The position numbers and the translations under genes are program-made. This document shows, piece after piece, positions 8,195 to 17,185 of a stretch of 64,000 nucleotides of DNA; the stretch's first letter is position 1; each line of letters starts with the position of its first letter. Origin of the DNA: Tianweitania populi (GTDB lineage: Bacteria > Pseudomonadota > Alphaproteobacteria > Rhizobiales > Rhizobiaceae); the NCBI RefSeq assembly GCF_014652875.1, contig NZ_BMZQ01000002.1, forward strand, positions 1,299,501-1,363,500. Direction: 5' to 3'. The notes beneath the pieces are model-generated. The model did no database searches, was not told the origin of the DNA, and was given only the letters and a program-made list of their open reading frames with translations.

Positions 8195-9778
8195 ATGGAA
8201 CCAATGACCGCCAAAGTCTTACAGCGGGCAGCGATCGCGCTGCTCGGCACGATCGCTATTCCTGCAATGGCTTCTGCACAGGAGACGCCATTGACGATCG
8301 GCATGTCGACGACACCTACGACGCTCGACCCGCATGAGGATAGTTCCGCGCCAAACAATGCCACGTCGCGCCACATCTGGGACAGCCTGATCAATCTTAC
8401 GGGCAAATCCAGCAATGAGCCGGAACTCGCCACCGAGTGGAAGGCCGTCGACGATACCCATTGGGAATTCAAGCTGCGCGAGGGCGTCAAATTCCATGAT
8501 GGCAGCGACTTCAATGCCGATGATGTCGTCGCCTCGCTTCTTCGTGCCCGCGACAAGCCAAGCCAAGGTTTTGCGTCCTATACCCGCAACATCACCAATG
8601 TGACGGCCAAAGATCCGCTGACGATCGTCATCGAAACCAAGGTGCCCGATCCGCTTCTGCTGAACTCCGTCAGCCGCATCCGCATCATTAGCGCAGATTG
8701 CAAGGACGCTTCGGTTCAAGACTTCGACAATGGCAAATGCGCCATCGGAACCGGCGCTTATTCTTTCGTGTCGTACCAGCCGGGCAGCAACCTGACAGTC
8801 AAGCGCAACGACAGCTACTTCGCTGGCCCATCGCATTGGTCTAACGTCACCTTGCGCTTCCTGCCGGACGACGGCGCACGTTTGGCTTCACTCTTGTCCA
8901 ACGAAATCGACATTATCGAAACCCTCCCGGCAGATGGTATGGAGCGTGTTGCATCGAGCGGCAATTTGCAGATCATCAATGGACAGTCGTCCCGATTTGC
9001 GTATCTCGGCATGGATGTCAGTCGCGACGTTGCTGCTTTCGCGACCGCAGCAGATGGCTCACCGCTCGACAAGAATCCGCTCAAGGACGTGCGGGTCCGC
9101 AAGGCCCTGCTGATGTCGATCAACCGTGATGCGATCGTTGAGCGCATCATGCAAAAGAACGGCACGGTCGCCGACCAGTTCGTTGCTGAAGGTTATGCCG
9201 GGCATTCGGACAAGGTTGAGAAGGTCGCCTACGATCCTGCTGCAGCCAAGGCGCTTCTCGCAGAAGCAGGCTATCCTGAAGGGTTCAGCCTGACGCTGCA
9301 TGGTCCGGCCGGACGCTACGTCAAGGATGCCGAGATTTTGCAGGCTGTCGGCCAGATGTTCACGCGGATCGGCATCAAGTCCAAGGTCGAGGTGCTGCCT
9401 TGGGCGATGTATTCCGACAAGTACTCCAGTGGCGACTTCAGCTTCTTCTTCGGTGCCTGGGGCGTCAACACTGGCGAGACAACGAACCCGACGGTCGCCC
9501 TTGTTGCCACACGCGATGAGAAGAAGGGCACTGGTCGGTACAATGGCGGTGGCATTTCCGATCCGAAGATCGATGAAGTCCTCGCCAAGGCAAGCTCCAC
9601 CCTCGACGAAGCGGAACGCAAGCCATTACTGGAAGAGCTGTCCACACAGACGTTCAACAGCCTCTGGCTCCTTCCCATGCACTACGAGAACGTCGTTCTC
9701 GGTGCAAAGAAGAGCGTGTCCTACACCCCGCGCGGTGACAAATACACGCTCGCCTACGAAGTCCAGCCCGCGAAGTAA
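8195..9778 (+). CDS. ABC transporter substrate-binding protein, family 5 (oligopeptide/dipeptide)
   Basis: A 527-residue periplasmic binding protein with an N-terminal signal peptide ending near AMASAQ. The family 5 (SBP_bac_5) layout is clear: TLDPHEDSSAPN near the mature N-terminus, WEFKLREGVKFHDGSDFNAD, VRKALLMSINRDAIVE and a Trp/Tyr-rich C-terminal lobe. It captures peptides or peptide-like solutes for the permeases encoded downstream at 12304-14202. The in-frame ATG at 8204 is an alternative start. The nearby gamma-glutamyltransferase suggests gamma-glutamyl compounds or glutathione-like peptides as ligands (inference). Confidence 0.93.
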   Translation: MEPMTAKVLQRAAIALLGTIAIPAMASAQETPLTIGMSTTPTTLDPHEDSSAPNNATSRHIWDSLINLTGKSSNEPELATEWKAVDDTHWEFKLREGVKFHDGSDFNADDVVASLLRARDKPSQGFASYTRNITNVTAKDPLTIVIETKVPDPLLLNSVSRIRIISADCKDASVQDFDNGKCAIGTGAYSFVSYQPGSNLTVKRNDSYFAGPSHWSNVTLRFLPDDGARLASLLSNEIDIIETLPADGMERVASSGNLQIINGQSSRFAYLGMDVSRDVAAFATAADGSPLDKNPLKDVRVRKALLMSINRDAIVERIMQKNGTVADQFVAEGYAGHSDKVEKVAYDPAAAKALLAEAGYPEGFSLTLHGPAGRYVKDAEILQAVGQMFTRIGIKSKVEVLPWAMYSDKYSSGDFSFFFGAWGVNTGETTNPTVALVATRDEKKGTGRYNGGGISDPKIDEVLAKASSTLDEAERKPLLEELSTQTFNSLWLLPMHYENVVLGAKKSVSYTPRGDKYTLAYEVQPAK

Positions 9779-9784
9779 GCGTTG

Positions 9785-9814
9785 TGGAAGGGCTGGATTT
9801 ATGCAGCCCTTCCA
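9785..9814 (+). terminator. Intercistronic hairpin after the binding-protein gene
   Basis: Perfect 11-bp arms TGGAAGGGCTG (9785-9795) and CAGCCCTTCCA (9804-9814) around an 8-base loop lie directly after the stop codon. There is no proper U-tract, so it more likely stabilises the upstream message or partly attenuates read-through than ends transcription fully. Confidence 0.6.
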
Positions 9815-9831
9815 TCTTCCCAGGAGATATT

Positions 9832-10686
9832 ATGCAGGAACTCGGAACGGGCGAGGCGATTGCCCGCGCGAAGGCCGTCTATGACTATGGCCATACGGCA
9901 ATCTTCGCGTCCAAGAGCGATCCGCGGCTTCACTTGGCCCTTTATATTCCGCCAACGGCCGCCGAAGGCCGCAAGCTCGATCTGCTGGTTGCGGTGCATG
10001 GAACCAGCCGAACGTCGGCCTTCGATTTCCTGAACGGCTTCGCCGAATTCGGCCTTTACAACGACTGCGCCATTCTAGCTCCCATTTTTCCGGTCGGAGT
10101 CTTCGGCGATGGCGCCCGCTCAGGCTACAAGTTCCTGGAAGAAGGGGACATCCGGTACGATCAGGCTGTGATCGCCATGGTCGAGGAGATGGCTGAGAAG
10201 TACGGACAAAACTGGTCGACCTTCGCCATGTTCGGCTTTTCGGGCGGTGGACATTTCACGCATCGTTTCGCGATCCTGCATCCAGAAAAGCTGTGGGCTG
10301 CCTCCGTCGGGGCACCCGGTTCGGTCACGCTGCTTGATCCGACCCGCGATTGGTGGGTGGGCGTGCGCGATCTGGAAGCCCGTTTCGGTAAACCGTTCAA
10401 GCCTGAGGAGCTGGCCAAGATCCCGGTCCAGATGGTTGTAGGGGATGCCGACCTGGAAAACTGGGAAATTACCCATAAGCCAGGAGGCCGCTACTACATG
10501 GAAGGCGCCAACGATGCAGGGCAGACTCGGCCGGAACGCCTTTCAGCGCTTGCTCAGTCATTCCGTGAGGCAGGCGTTCAGGTCACCCTAGATGTCGTGA
10601 AGGGCGTATCCCACGACCGTATCAAGGTGCTCGGTCACGTCAAAGCCTTCTTAACGAAAGTGCTGAGCGAGCGGCGCCAGAAATGA
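9832..10686 (+). CDS. Alpha/beta-hydrolase (esterase/depolymerase-like)
   Basis: A 284-residue protein with the nucleophile elbow GFSGGG (within FAMFGFSGGGHFTHRFA), the oxyanion region LLVAVHGTSR, a later Asp in VVGDADLENWE and a His in VKGVSHDRIK. Together these give the Ser-Asp-His set of an alpha/beta hydrolase related to polyhydroxybutyrate depolymerase-like esterases. The start at 9832 is chosen because AGGAGA precedes it; the open frame extends to 9784 through the hairpin but has no site there. Its stop overlaps the gamma-glutamyltransferase start by ATGA, so the two are translationally coupled. No signal peptide is seen. It may hydrolyse an ester or amide of the imported compound. Confidence 0.8.
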   Translation: MQELGTGEAIARAKAVYDYGHTAIFASKSDPRLHLALYIPPTAAEGRKLDLLVAVHGTSRTSAFDFLNGFAEFGLYNDCAILAPIFPVGVFGDGARSGYKFLEEGDIRYDQAVIAMVEEMAEKYGQNWSTFAMFGFSGGGHFTHRFAILHPEKLWAASVGAPGSVTLLDPTRDWWVGVRDLEARFGKPFKPEELAKIPVQMVVGDADLENWEITHKPGGRYYMEGANDAGQTRPERLSALAQSFREAGVQVTLDVVKGVSHDRIKVLGHVKAFLTKVLSERRQK

Positions 10687-12293
10687 AGAACGCAACGATT
10701 GTCGCTCCCCAACCGGAGGCGGTTGAAGCCGGAGCCGAGGTTCTCGAGCGTGGAGGCAACGCCGTTGACGCAGCTCTCGCCTGTGCCTTCGTTCAAGGCG
10801 TGGTCGATCCGCAGATGGCAGGCATCGGCGGCTTTGGCTCGATGCACGTCTATATGCCCAAGAAGGGCGTACACGAGATCCTGGAGTTTTACGCCCGTGC
10901 GCCATTGAAGGCGACACCGGACATGTGGCTGGACAAGATCAAGCATCAAAGCCGAGATGGCTTTGGCTATGTCCTCGAAGACAATATTTCGGACATCGGC
11001 TATCTCGCCGTCTGCACGCCGGGATCGCTCAAGGGCTACGAGACCGCGCTGAGGGATTACGGCACGTTCGATTGGGCTGATCTGATCAACCCTGCCGTCC
11101 GGCTCGCGCGGGACGGCTTCATGATCCGCAACCACATGCATTGGTACTGGTCAAAAGATCAGTCCAACGACGGCTTCGCCAATACGCTGGACAAGCTGCG
11201 CTTTTCTGAAACGGGACGGCGCGTTTATTTCCACGAGGATGGCTCGCTTCGCGATGTCGGCGACCTGCTCGTCAACAAGGATATGGCCGACACGCTGGAG
11301 CGGATCGCCAGAAGCGGCGGATCCGACATTTTCTACCATGGCGAGCTGGCTGAACAGATCGCCGCCGACTTCAAGGCGAATGGCGGGTTGATCGGGTCGG
11401 AGGATCTGGCGAAGTACGAACTGTCCCGCGTCGCGCCGATCTGGGGCCAGTATCGCGGCAACCGGATCGCCACATCGCCGCCTCCCGGATCAGGTTTCCC
11501 GATGCTGGAGTTCCTCCACATCATGGCGGAATTCGACGTCGGCTCGATGCAGCATGGCAGCGCAGAACACCTGCGCATTCTGTTTGAAGCCATGAAACGC
11601 ATGACGATCGACAAGGACGCGCATATGGGCGACCCTGCCTATGTCGATGTTCCCTACGAGACGCTGTTGTCCAGGGACCATGCGCAGGCGCATGCCAAAG
11701 CGATCAAGGCTGGAGAGATCGCCAACGTCGACCGTCTCGACCGTTCGCAGCGCGATACCACGCACATCTCGGTCATCGACAAGGACGGCAATGCCGTTGC
11801 GATGACCCATACGCTGGGCAGCCCATCCGGAGCCATCACCAACGGTCTCGGCTTCATGTATAACGGGACGATGAGCCGCTTCAATCCGGTGCCTGGAAAG
11901 GCCGGCTCGATTGCACCGGGCAAGCGGCGTCCAAGCTCCGCCGCGCCCACCATCGTCTTCAAGGACGACAAGCCATCCGTCGTCATCGGCGCGCCGGGAG
12001 GCAGCTATATCGCTCCGGCCGTGGCGCAATGCCTGATGAACATGATCGACTTCGACATGCCGGTCCTTGAAGCGGTATCGGCACCAAGGATCGTCGGCGT
12101 TTCGAACACGATGGATATCTGCAACCGTATCCGCCATTCCGTCGAAGCTGAACTGGTCGCACAAGGTTATAAGATCGCGCGGTCACCGCAGACCTACGCT
12201 TTTGCGGCGGTTCACGCCATCAAGATCGAAAACGGCCTGTCCACCGGCGCGGCCGATCCGCAGCGCGATGGAATGGCGATCTCCGTCGCCTGA
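10683..12293 (+). CDS. Gamma-glutamyltransferase family protein without signal peptide
   Basis: A 536-residue Ntn-hydrolase of the gamma-glutamyltranspeptidase family. Signatures: LERGGNAVDAALACAF, GIGGFGSMHVY, and the autoprocessing site at Thr359 in RDTTHISVIDKDGNAVAMT, equivalent to the E. coli nucleophile Thr391, followed by PGKRRPSSAAPTIVF and GAPGGSYI. Known members hydrolyse or transfer gamma-glutamyl groups. Unlike the typical periplasmic enzyme, the protein starts almost directly at the conserved core and has no export signal, so it probably acts in the cytoplasm on material brought in by the surrounding oligopeptide ABC transporter. It is coupled to the hydrolase gene by a 4-base overlap. 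Confidence 0.9.
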   Translation: MKNATIVAPQPEAVEAGAEVLERGGNAVDAALACAFVQGVVDPQMAGIGGFGSMHVYMPKKGVHEILEFYARAPLKATPDMWLDKIKHQSRDGFGYVLEDNISDIGYLAVCTPGSLKGYETALRDYGTFDWADLINPAVRLARDGFMIRNHMHWYWSKDQSNDGFANTLDKLRFSETGRRVYFHEDGSLRDVGDLLVNKDMADTLERIARSGGSDIFYHGELAEQIAADFKANGGLIGSEDLAKYELSRVAPIWGQYRGNRIATSPPPGSGFPMLEFLHIMAEFDVGSMQHGSAEHLRILFEAMKRMTIDKDAHMGDPAYVDVPYETLLSRDHAQAHAKAIKAGEIANVDRLDRSQRDTTHISVIDKDGNAVAMTHTLGSPSGAITNGLGFMYNGTMSRFNPVPGKAGSIAPGKRRPSSAAPTIVFKDDKPSVVIGAPGGSYIAPAVAQCLMNMIDFDMPVLEAVSAPRIVGVSNTMDICNRIRHSVEAELVAQGYKIARSPQTYAFAAVHAIKIENGLSTGAADPQRDGMAISVA

Positions 12294-12303
12294 GAGAGGT
12301 TCC

Positions 12304-13278
12304 ATGGTCACATCCATCATCCGGCGGTTGATCCAGGCGCTGTTCGTCATTCTGGCGATGACGATTATCGTCTTTATCGGCGTCAACGTGATCGGCAATC
12401 CCGTCGACATTCTCATCAATCCGGATGCCAATCAGGCCGAGCGGGCGCGTGTTATCGCGCATTATGGCCTCGATCAGCCGATCTGGAAGCAGTACCTGAT
12501 GTTCCTCCAGGGACTGTTGCATGGCGATTTTGGCGACAGCTTTGTTTATGGACGACCAGCGCTTGGGCTCATCCTTGAGCGCATGCCGGCAACCCTGGAA
12601 TTGGCGATCACCGCCTTGGGCATCGCCCTTGTTGTCGGCCTGCCGCTGGGCCTCTACGCCGGGCTCTACCCTAAACGCGTTTCCTCGAAGCTGATCATGT
12701 CGGCCTCGATCCTGGGTTTTTCGCTCCCCACCTTCTGGGTGGGCTTGATGCTGATCATGGTGTTTTCGGTTGAGCTGGGCTGGTTGCCGACGAACGGCCG
12801 TGGCCCGACCATGGAACTGCTGGGCACGCAGTGGTCCTTCCTGACCGGAGAAGGTTTGCGGCATCTTCTGCTGCCAGCCTTCAATCTTGCCTTGTTCAAG
12901 ACCTCCCTCATTCTCAGACTGACCCGCGCTGGCGTGCAGGAGGTTCTGCCGCAGGATTACATCAAGTTCGCTCGAGCAAAGGGTGTGCGCGAAGGCCGGA
13001 TCATCGGGGTACATGTTTTGAAGAACCTGATGATCCCCGTGGTCACCATTATCGGTCTGGAATTCGGCTCTCTGATCGCCTTCTCGGTTGTTACCGAAAG
13101 CATCTTTGCATGGCCCGGCATGGGCAAGCTGATTATCGACTCCATCAACCTGCTCGATCGCCCGGTGATCGTCGCCTACCTCATGATGATGGTCGTGCTG
13201 TTCGTCGTCCTCAACTTCATCATCGACATCTGCTACACCATCCTGGATCCGCGGGTCCGGCTGGACGCAAAGGCCTAA
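12304..13278 (+). CDS. Oligopeptide/dipeptide ABC transporter permease (DppB-like)
   Basis: A 324-residue inner-membrane permease starting at ATG 12304, ten bases after the gamma-glutamyltransferase stop, with GAGAGG upstream. The N-terminal hydrophobic segment (LIQALFVILAMTIIVFIGVN) is typical of the DppB/GsiC subunit, followed by the periplasmic loop with HYGLDQPIWKQY and the EAA loop near residues 210-240 (DYIKFARAKGVREGRIIGVH). It forms the channel together with the next gene product. Longer open frames starting at 12067 are overlap with the preceding gene. Confidence 0.93.
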   Translation: MVTSIIRRLIQALFVILAMTIIVFIGVNVIGNPVDILINPDANQAERARVIAHYGLDQPIWKQYLMFLQGLLHGDFGDSFVYGRPALGLILERMPATLELAITALGIALVVGLPLGLYAGLYPKRVSSKLIMSASILGFSLPTFWVGLMLIMVFSVELGWLPTNGRGPTMELLGTQWSFLTGEGLRHLLLPAFNLALFKTSLILRLTRAGVQEVLPQDYIKFARAKGVREGRIIGVHVLKNLMIPVVTIIGLEFGSLIAFSVVTESIFAWPGMGKLIIDSINLLDRPVIVAYLMMMVVLFVVLNFIIDICYTILDPRVRLDAKA

Positions 13279-13281
13279 CCC

Positions 13282-14202
13282 ATGTCGGAATCCAACGTAC
13301 AGGATCAAACCGTCCCCGCTGCGACCCCAGAGCCGGGTCGGCTAACCAAGGGCGTCTCCGAATTCTTCAAGTCCCCGGCGGCGGTAATCGGCTTCGGCAC
13401 GCTGATCGTGATCTGCGGTCTGGCGGTCTTCGCGCCCTGGATTTCGCCGCAGAACCCATACGACCTGATGCAACTCGACATCATGGATGGACGGTTGGCC
13501 CCGGGGTCGGAATCGATGACCGGGATGGTGTATTATCTGGGCACCGACAGTCAGGGTCGCGATATCCTTTCCGGCATGCTTTACGGCTTGCGGACATCGC
13601 TGATGGTTGGTGTTCTGTCTGCCTTTGCAGCCGCCATCATCGGCACGACCGCGGGCTTGTTCGCGGCCTATATGGGCCGACGCACCGAAACCGTGATCAT
13701 GCGGCTCGTCGACCTGCAGTTGTCCTTTCCCACTATCCTGATGGCGCTGATGATGCTGGCTATTCTCGGCAAGGGCGTGATCAACGTGGTCATCGCGCTC
13801 ATCATCGCGGAATGGGCGACCTATGCCCGCACCGTTCGAAGCACGGCCCTTGTCGAGCGTGAGAAGGAATATGTCGAAGCCGCGCGCATGCTGCGCCTTC
13901 CAGGCTGGCGCATTCTCTTCAAGCATCTTCTGCCGAATTGTCTGGCGCCGGTGATCGTCATCGCGACGATGCAGGTGGCTCGCGCGATCGGTCTGGAAGC
14001 AACGCTGTCGTTCCTCGGTCTCGGCGCGTCGGTGACCGAGCCGTCGCTCGGCATGCTGATCTCCACCGGATATCAGTATCTCCTGACCGGCCTCTACTGG
14101 ATCAGTTTCTTTCCAGGCATCGCACTGCTGGTCACAATTGTGTCGATCAACCTTGTCGGTGACCGTCTCCGCGATGTTCTGAACCCAAGGAACGCTTCAT
14201 GA
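13282..14202 (+). CDS. Oligopeptide/dipeptide ABC transporter permease (DppC-like)
   Basis: A 306-residue permease with the DppC-type N-terminal extension and first membrane helix (AAVIGFGTLIVICGLAVFAPW), the periplasmic LGTDSQGRDILSGMLYGLRTS motif, and the EAA-type cytoplasmic loop EYVEAARMLRLPGWRILFKH. It starts three bases after the DppB-like stop and overlaps the next ATPase gene by ATGA. It pairs with the DppB-like protein to form the membrane channel of the imported-peptide system. Confidence 0.94.
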   Translation: MSESNVQDQTVPAATPEPGRLTKGVSEFFKSPAAVIGFGTLIVICGLAVFAPWISPQNPYDLMQLDIMDGRLAPGSESMTGMVYYLGTDSQGRDILSGMLYGLRTSLMVGVLSAFAAAIIGTTAGLFAAYMGRRTETVIMRLVDLQLSFPTILMALMMLAILGKGVINVVIALIIAEWATYARTVRSTALVEREKEYVEAARMLRLPGWRILFKHLLPNCLAPVIVIATMQVARAIGLEATLSFLGLGASVTEPSLGMLISTGYQYLLTGLYWISFFPGIALLVTIVSINLVGDRLRDVLNPRNAS

Positions 14203-15176
14203 GTGCGTTGCTGCAGGTAAGCAATTTGGTCACAGAGTTCGGAGGGGGCGGTGGTCATCCTGGCCTGAAAGCCGTCAACGACGTTTCCTTCACGGTGTCA
14301 CGCGGCAAGGTTCTCGGCCTGGTTGGTGAATCGGGATCCGGCAAAACCGTGACGGGCTTCTCCATTCTGCGCCTTCTCGAAAGGCCCGGCCGCATTGCAG
14401 GGGGACGCATCCTCTTCGACGGAACGGACATCGCGAGCTGTTCTGAAGAAGAGATGCGGCAGCTGCGCGGCAAGCGCATTGCGATGGTGTTTCAGGACCC
14501 GATGATGACGCTGAACCCGGTTCTCACCATCGGCACGCAGATGGTTGAAGCCGTTCAGGCGCATGACAAGGTTTCCAAGGAAGTTGCGCGTCAACGATCA
14601 CGCGACGCCCTAGGGCTGGTCGGCATTCCGAGCCCGGAAGAACGGCTGTCGTCTTATCCGCACCAGTTTTCCGGTGGCATGCGGCAGCGTGTGGCAATTG
14701 CGATCGCGCTGCTGCACCAGCCAGACCTGATCATCGCGGACGAGCCGACAACAGCGCTGGACGTAACGATCCAGAGCCAGATCATCTACGAGTTTCAGAG
14801 GCTCGCGGAAGAGTCCAACACCGCCGTAGTCTGGATCACGCATGATCTGGCCATCGTGTCCCGCCTGGCCGATGACATCGCCGTCATGTATGCCGGCCGC
14901 CTCGTCGAAACCGGCCCAGTGGGCAAGGTGCTGACCGATCCTCGTCACCCCTATACGGCCGGACTGATCGCATCCGTTCCGTCGCAAAACCGGCGTGGCG
15001 AACCGCTGCATCAAATCAGGGGCATGACGCCGCCGATCAACCGTCTGCCGGAAGGCTGCAGTTTTCGGACCCGATGCGATCGGGCAACTGAAGCGTGCCG
15101 GATCATGCCGGGCCTCATTCCCGAAGAGGATCGCTCGTTCCGCTGCATCCATCCCGTTATGAAAGAGGTCGCATGA
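14199..15176 (+). CDS. Oligopeptide ABC transporter ATP-binding protein (DppD-like)
   Basis: A 325-residue ATPase with Walker A GESGSGKT, the ABC signature [12 protein letters not shown], Walker [13 protein letters not shown] and the H-loop WITHDL. The C-terminal oligopeptide-transport extension is present with Cys-containing [15 protein letters not shown], which in relatives carries an iron-sulfur site. It energises the DppB/DppC-like channel. Coupled at both ends by 4-base overlaps (14199-14202 and 15173-15176). Confidence 0.94.
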   Translation: MSALLQVSNLVTEFGGGGGHPGLKAVNDVSFTVSRGKVLGLVGESGSGKTVTGFSILRLLERPGRIAGGRILFDGTDIASCSEEEMRQLRGKRIAMVFQDPMMTLNPVLTIGTQMVEAVQAHDKVSKEVARQRSRDALGLVGIPSPEERLSSYPHQFSGGMRQRVAIAIALLHQPDLIIADEPTTALDVTIQSQIIYEFQRLAEESNTAVVWITHDLAIVSRLADDIAVMYAGRLVETGPVGKVLTDPRHPYTAGLIASVPSQNRRGEPLHQIRGMTPPINRLPEGCSFRTRCDRATEACRIMPGLIPEEDRSFRCIHPVMKEVA

Positions 15177-16180
15177 TGCCGGCGACGCAGACGCCCCTGA
15201 TCGAGGCGCGCAACATCTCGCAGCGCTTCGGCCCTAAGCCAGATCTGGCCGCCAAGATTGCGCTCAAGCTAAAGCTTGCGAAACCGGCGCCGGTGGTCCA
15301 CGCGCTCGATGATGTCAGCTTGACCATCCGCAGCGGCGAGGTCGTGGGTCTGGTTGGCGAAAGCGGCTGCGGAAAGTCGACCTTGGGTCGTGTCATTGCG
15401 GGCATCACGTCACCCACCGAAGGCGACGTCTTGTGGAAGGGCGTCAAGCAAGACGCCATGTCGGCCTCCCAACGGCGCGACTTCGGCCTTGCCACGCAAA
15501 TGATTTTCCAGAACCCAATGGCCGCGCTGAACCCGCGCATGACGGTCGAGGAACTCATCTGGGAAGCGCCGAAAACGCACCGGCTCGCACGCTCGGGCGA
15601 GCGCAACACCTACGTCGACAAGTATTTGACATTGGCGGGCTTCAACCCGGAAACGAAGAAGCGATATCCGCACCAGTTTTCAGGCGGTCAGCGCCAACGC
15701 GTCAACATCGCGCGGGCCCTTGCCGTGCAGCCGAAGTTCCTCGTCTGCGACGAAAGCGTTGCTGCGCTCGACGTGTCGATCCAGGCGCAGGTCATCAACC
15801 TGTTCATGGAACTGCGTGATAAGCTCGACCTGACCTATCTCTTCGTCAGCCACGATCTAGGCGTCGTGGAACATATCTCCGACCGCGTCGCGATCATGTA
15901 TCTGGGCCGTATCGTGGAAGAAGCTCCTGTTGATGAGATCTTTCGACGTCCCAACCACCCCTATACGAAGGCGCTTTTGGCTGAAATTCCGCGCATCGAG
16001 CCGGGAAAGCATCGCTTCAAGCCCGTGAAAGGCGAATTGCCAAGCCCGCTCAATCCACCGAGCGGCTGCCACTTCCATCCCCGATGCCCGTTTGCCATGG
16101 AGCGTTGCCGAGCGGAAGTTCCGTTGAAACAGGAAGTGGCGCCGGGGCATCTATCGGCTTGTCACCTCAACGACGCATAA
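15173..16180 (+). CDS. Oligopeptide ABC transporter ATP-binding protein (DppF-like)
   Basis: A 335-residue ATPase starting at ATG 15173 in an ATGATG pair (15176 is the alternative). Walker A GESGCGKS, signature FSGGQRQRVNIARAL, Walker B FLVCDESVAALD and H-loop LFVSHDLG are all present, as is the C-terminal GCHFHPRCPFAMERC extension. It is the second nucleotide-binding subunit of the peptide transporter and the last gene of the operon. Open frame upstream of 15173 only overlaps the DppD-like gene. Confidence 0.93.
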   Translation: MMPATQTPLIEARNISQRFGPKPDLAAKIALKLKLAKPAPVVHALDDVSLTIRSGEVVGLVGESGCGKSTLGRVIAGITSPTEGDVLWKGVKQDAMSASQRRDFGLATQMIFQNPMAALNPRMTVEELIWEAPKTHRLARSGERNTYVDKYLTLAGFNPETKKRYPHQFSGGQRQRVNIARALAVQPKFLVCDESVAALDVSIQAQVINLFMELRDKLDLTYLFVSHDLGVVEHISDRVAIMYLGRIVEEAPVDEIFRRPNHPYTKALLAEIPRIEPGKHRFKPVKGELPSPLNPPSGCHFHPRCPFAMERCRAEVPLKQEVAPGHLSACHLNDA

Positions 16181-17185
16181 CGCACCTTGGCCGCAAGCCA
16201 GTGGAAGAGGCTACGTGAGTGCCTTGCAACCATGCTCGGCTGACGGTCCAGCATCATGCGATGCGGTCGCTGAATCGTATCTGGATTTTGTCGACAGCGG
16301 ACAGGCAGGTTTTGGTTTGCATTGGCGAATAGCAGCCGCTCCGTTACGCTACCCCACGACAGCCGCTTAATCGAAGGCGCCCGTTTGTGGGCTGGAGCAA
16401 GTTGAATACATCGCCGTCACAGAGCTCCCTCGTTATGGGTGAGAATTAGACATCCCTCCTAATTGCAGCGCAGACTTACGCTTGCGCAACCATCTCTGGG
16501 TACTGCTTCACAGAAATCGGGCTTCAAGTGACGGTGATCACTCTACGAAAGCGAGGCTCTCTGAAGAAGGCCGATCCGCGCCGGCTGCTCTCCCTATCGA
16601 CGAAATTACGTCCAGCGCGGACAGGATGTTCTGCTCGAAGGTTAGCGACCTTCACGCAGAGCCTTGCTTGTCTCTGGGCTGGCATGCACTTACAAAATGC
16701 TAGCAAGCGGCGTGGCTTTCAGGCTGTTGGATCTTCCTGTCGCGATGCTTGAAGCACGGCGCACGGTCAGGAAGGCGAGGGTTGCCGTCCACTGGGCCAA
16801 CGCGGCGTATAGCCTGCGTGATCGCAACGTTCTCCCACCGCGAGGCAAGCCGGGCTACGAACGTTCCGATCGCTGGGCCTGGCTTGGTTGTCGGCGTTTA
16901 TACGTCATTGCAGGCAAGCAAGTATGGCGATGCGCGGCCGCAGGGCGTCATTCAAGTAAATGCGGAACGGGCATCGCGAACAGGAAACCATAGTCCGTTC
17001 TTCATCGCTGCAAGTTTGCGCGTTGAACGTTGAGCCGCCGCAGCCGTCGCAGCCGCCGTAGATTTACTCCGCACCTACGCTGGCCTACGGCTGATACGTT
17101 GCTGACCGAGCTGCATTTAGTGGCCCGGAGTGAGCGGAATGAGCCTCCGACGGACAGCATCTGGAAACCAGCATCGCACCATAGT
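16181..17185. other. About 1 kb with no convincing gene
   Basis: Several short open frames occur on both strands (for example 16749-17033 and 16664-16993) but they lack ribosome-binding sites, recognisable domains and typical codon use, and they overlap one another. A short GCCGCAGCCGTCGCAGCCGC run lies near 17034-17060. I see no transposase, tRNA or terminator with a U-tract. It may hold decayed gene remnants between two metabolic operons. Confidence 0.5.
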
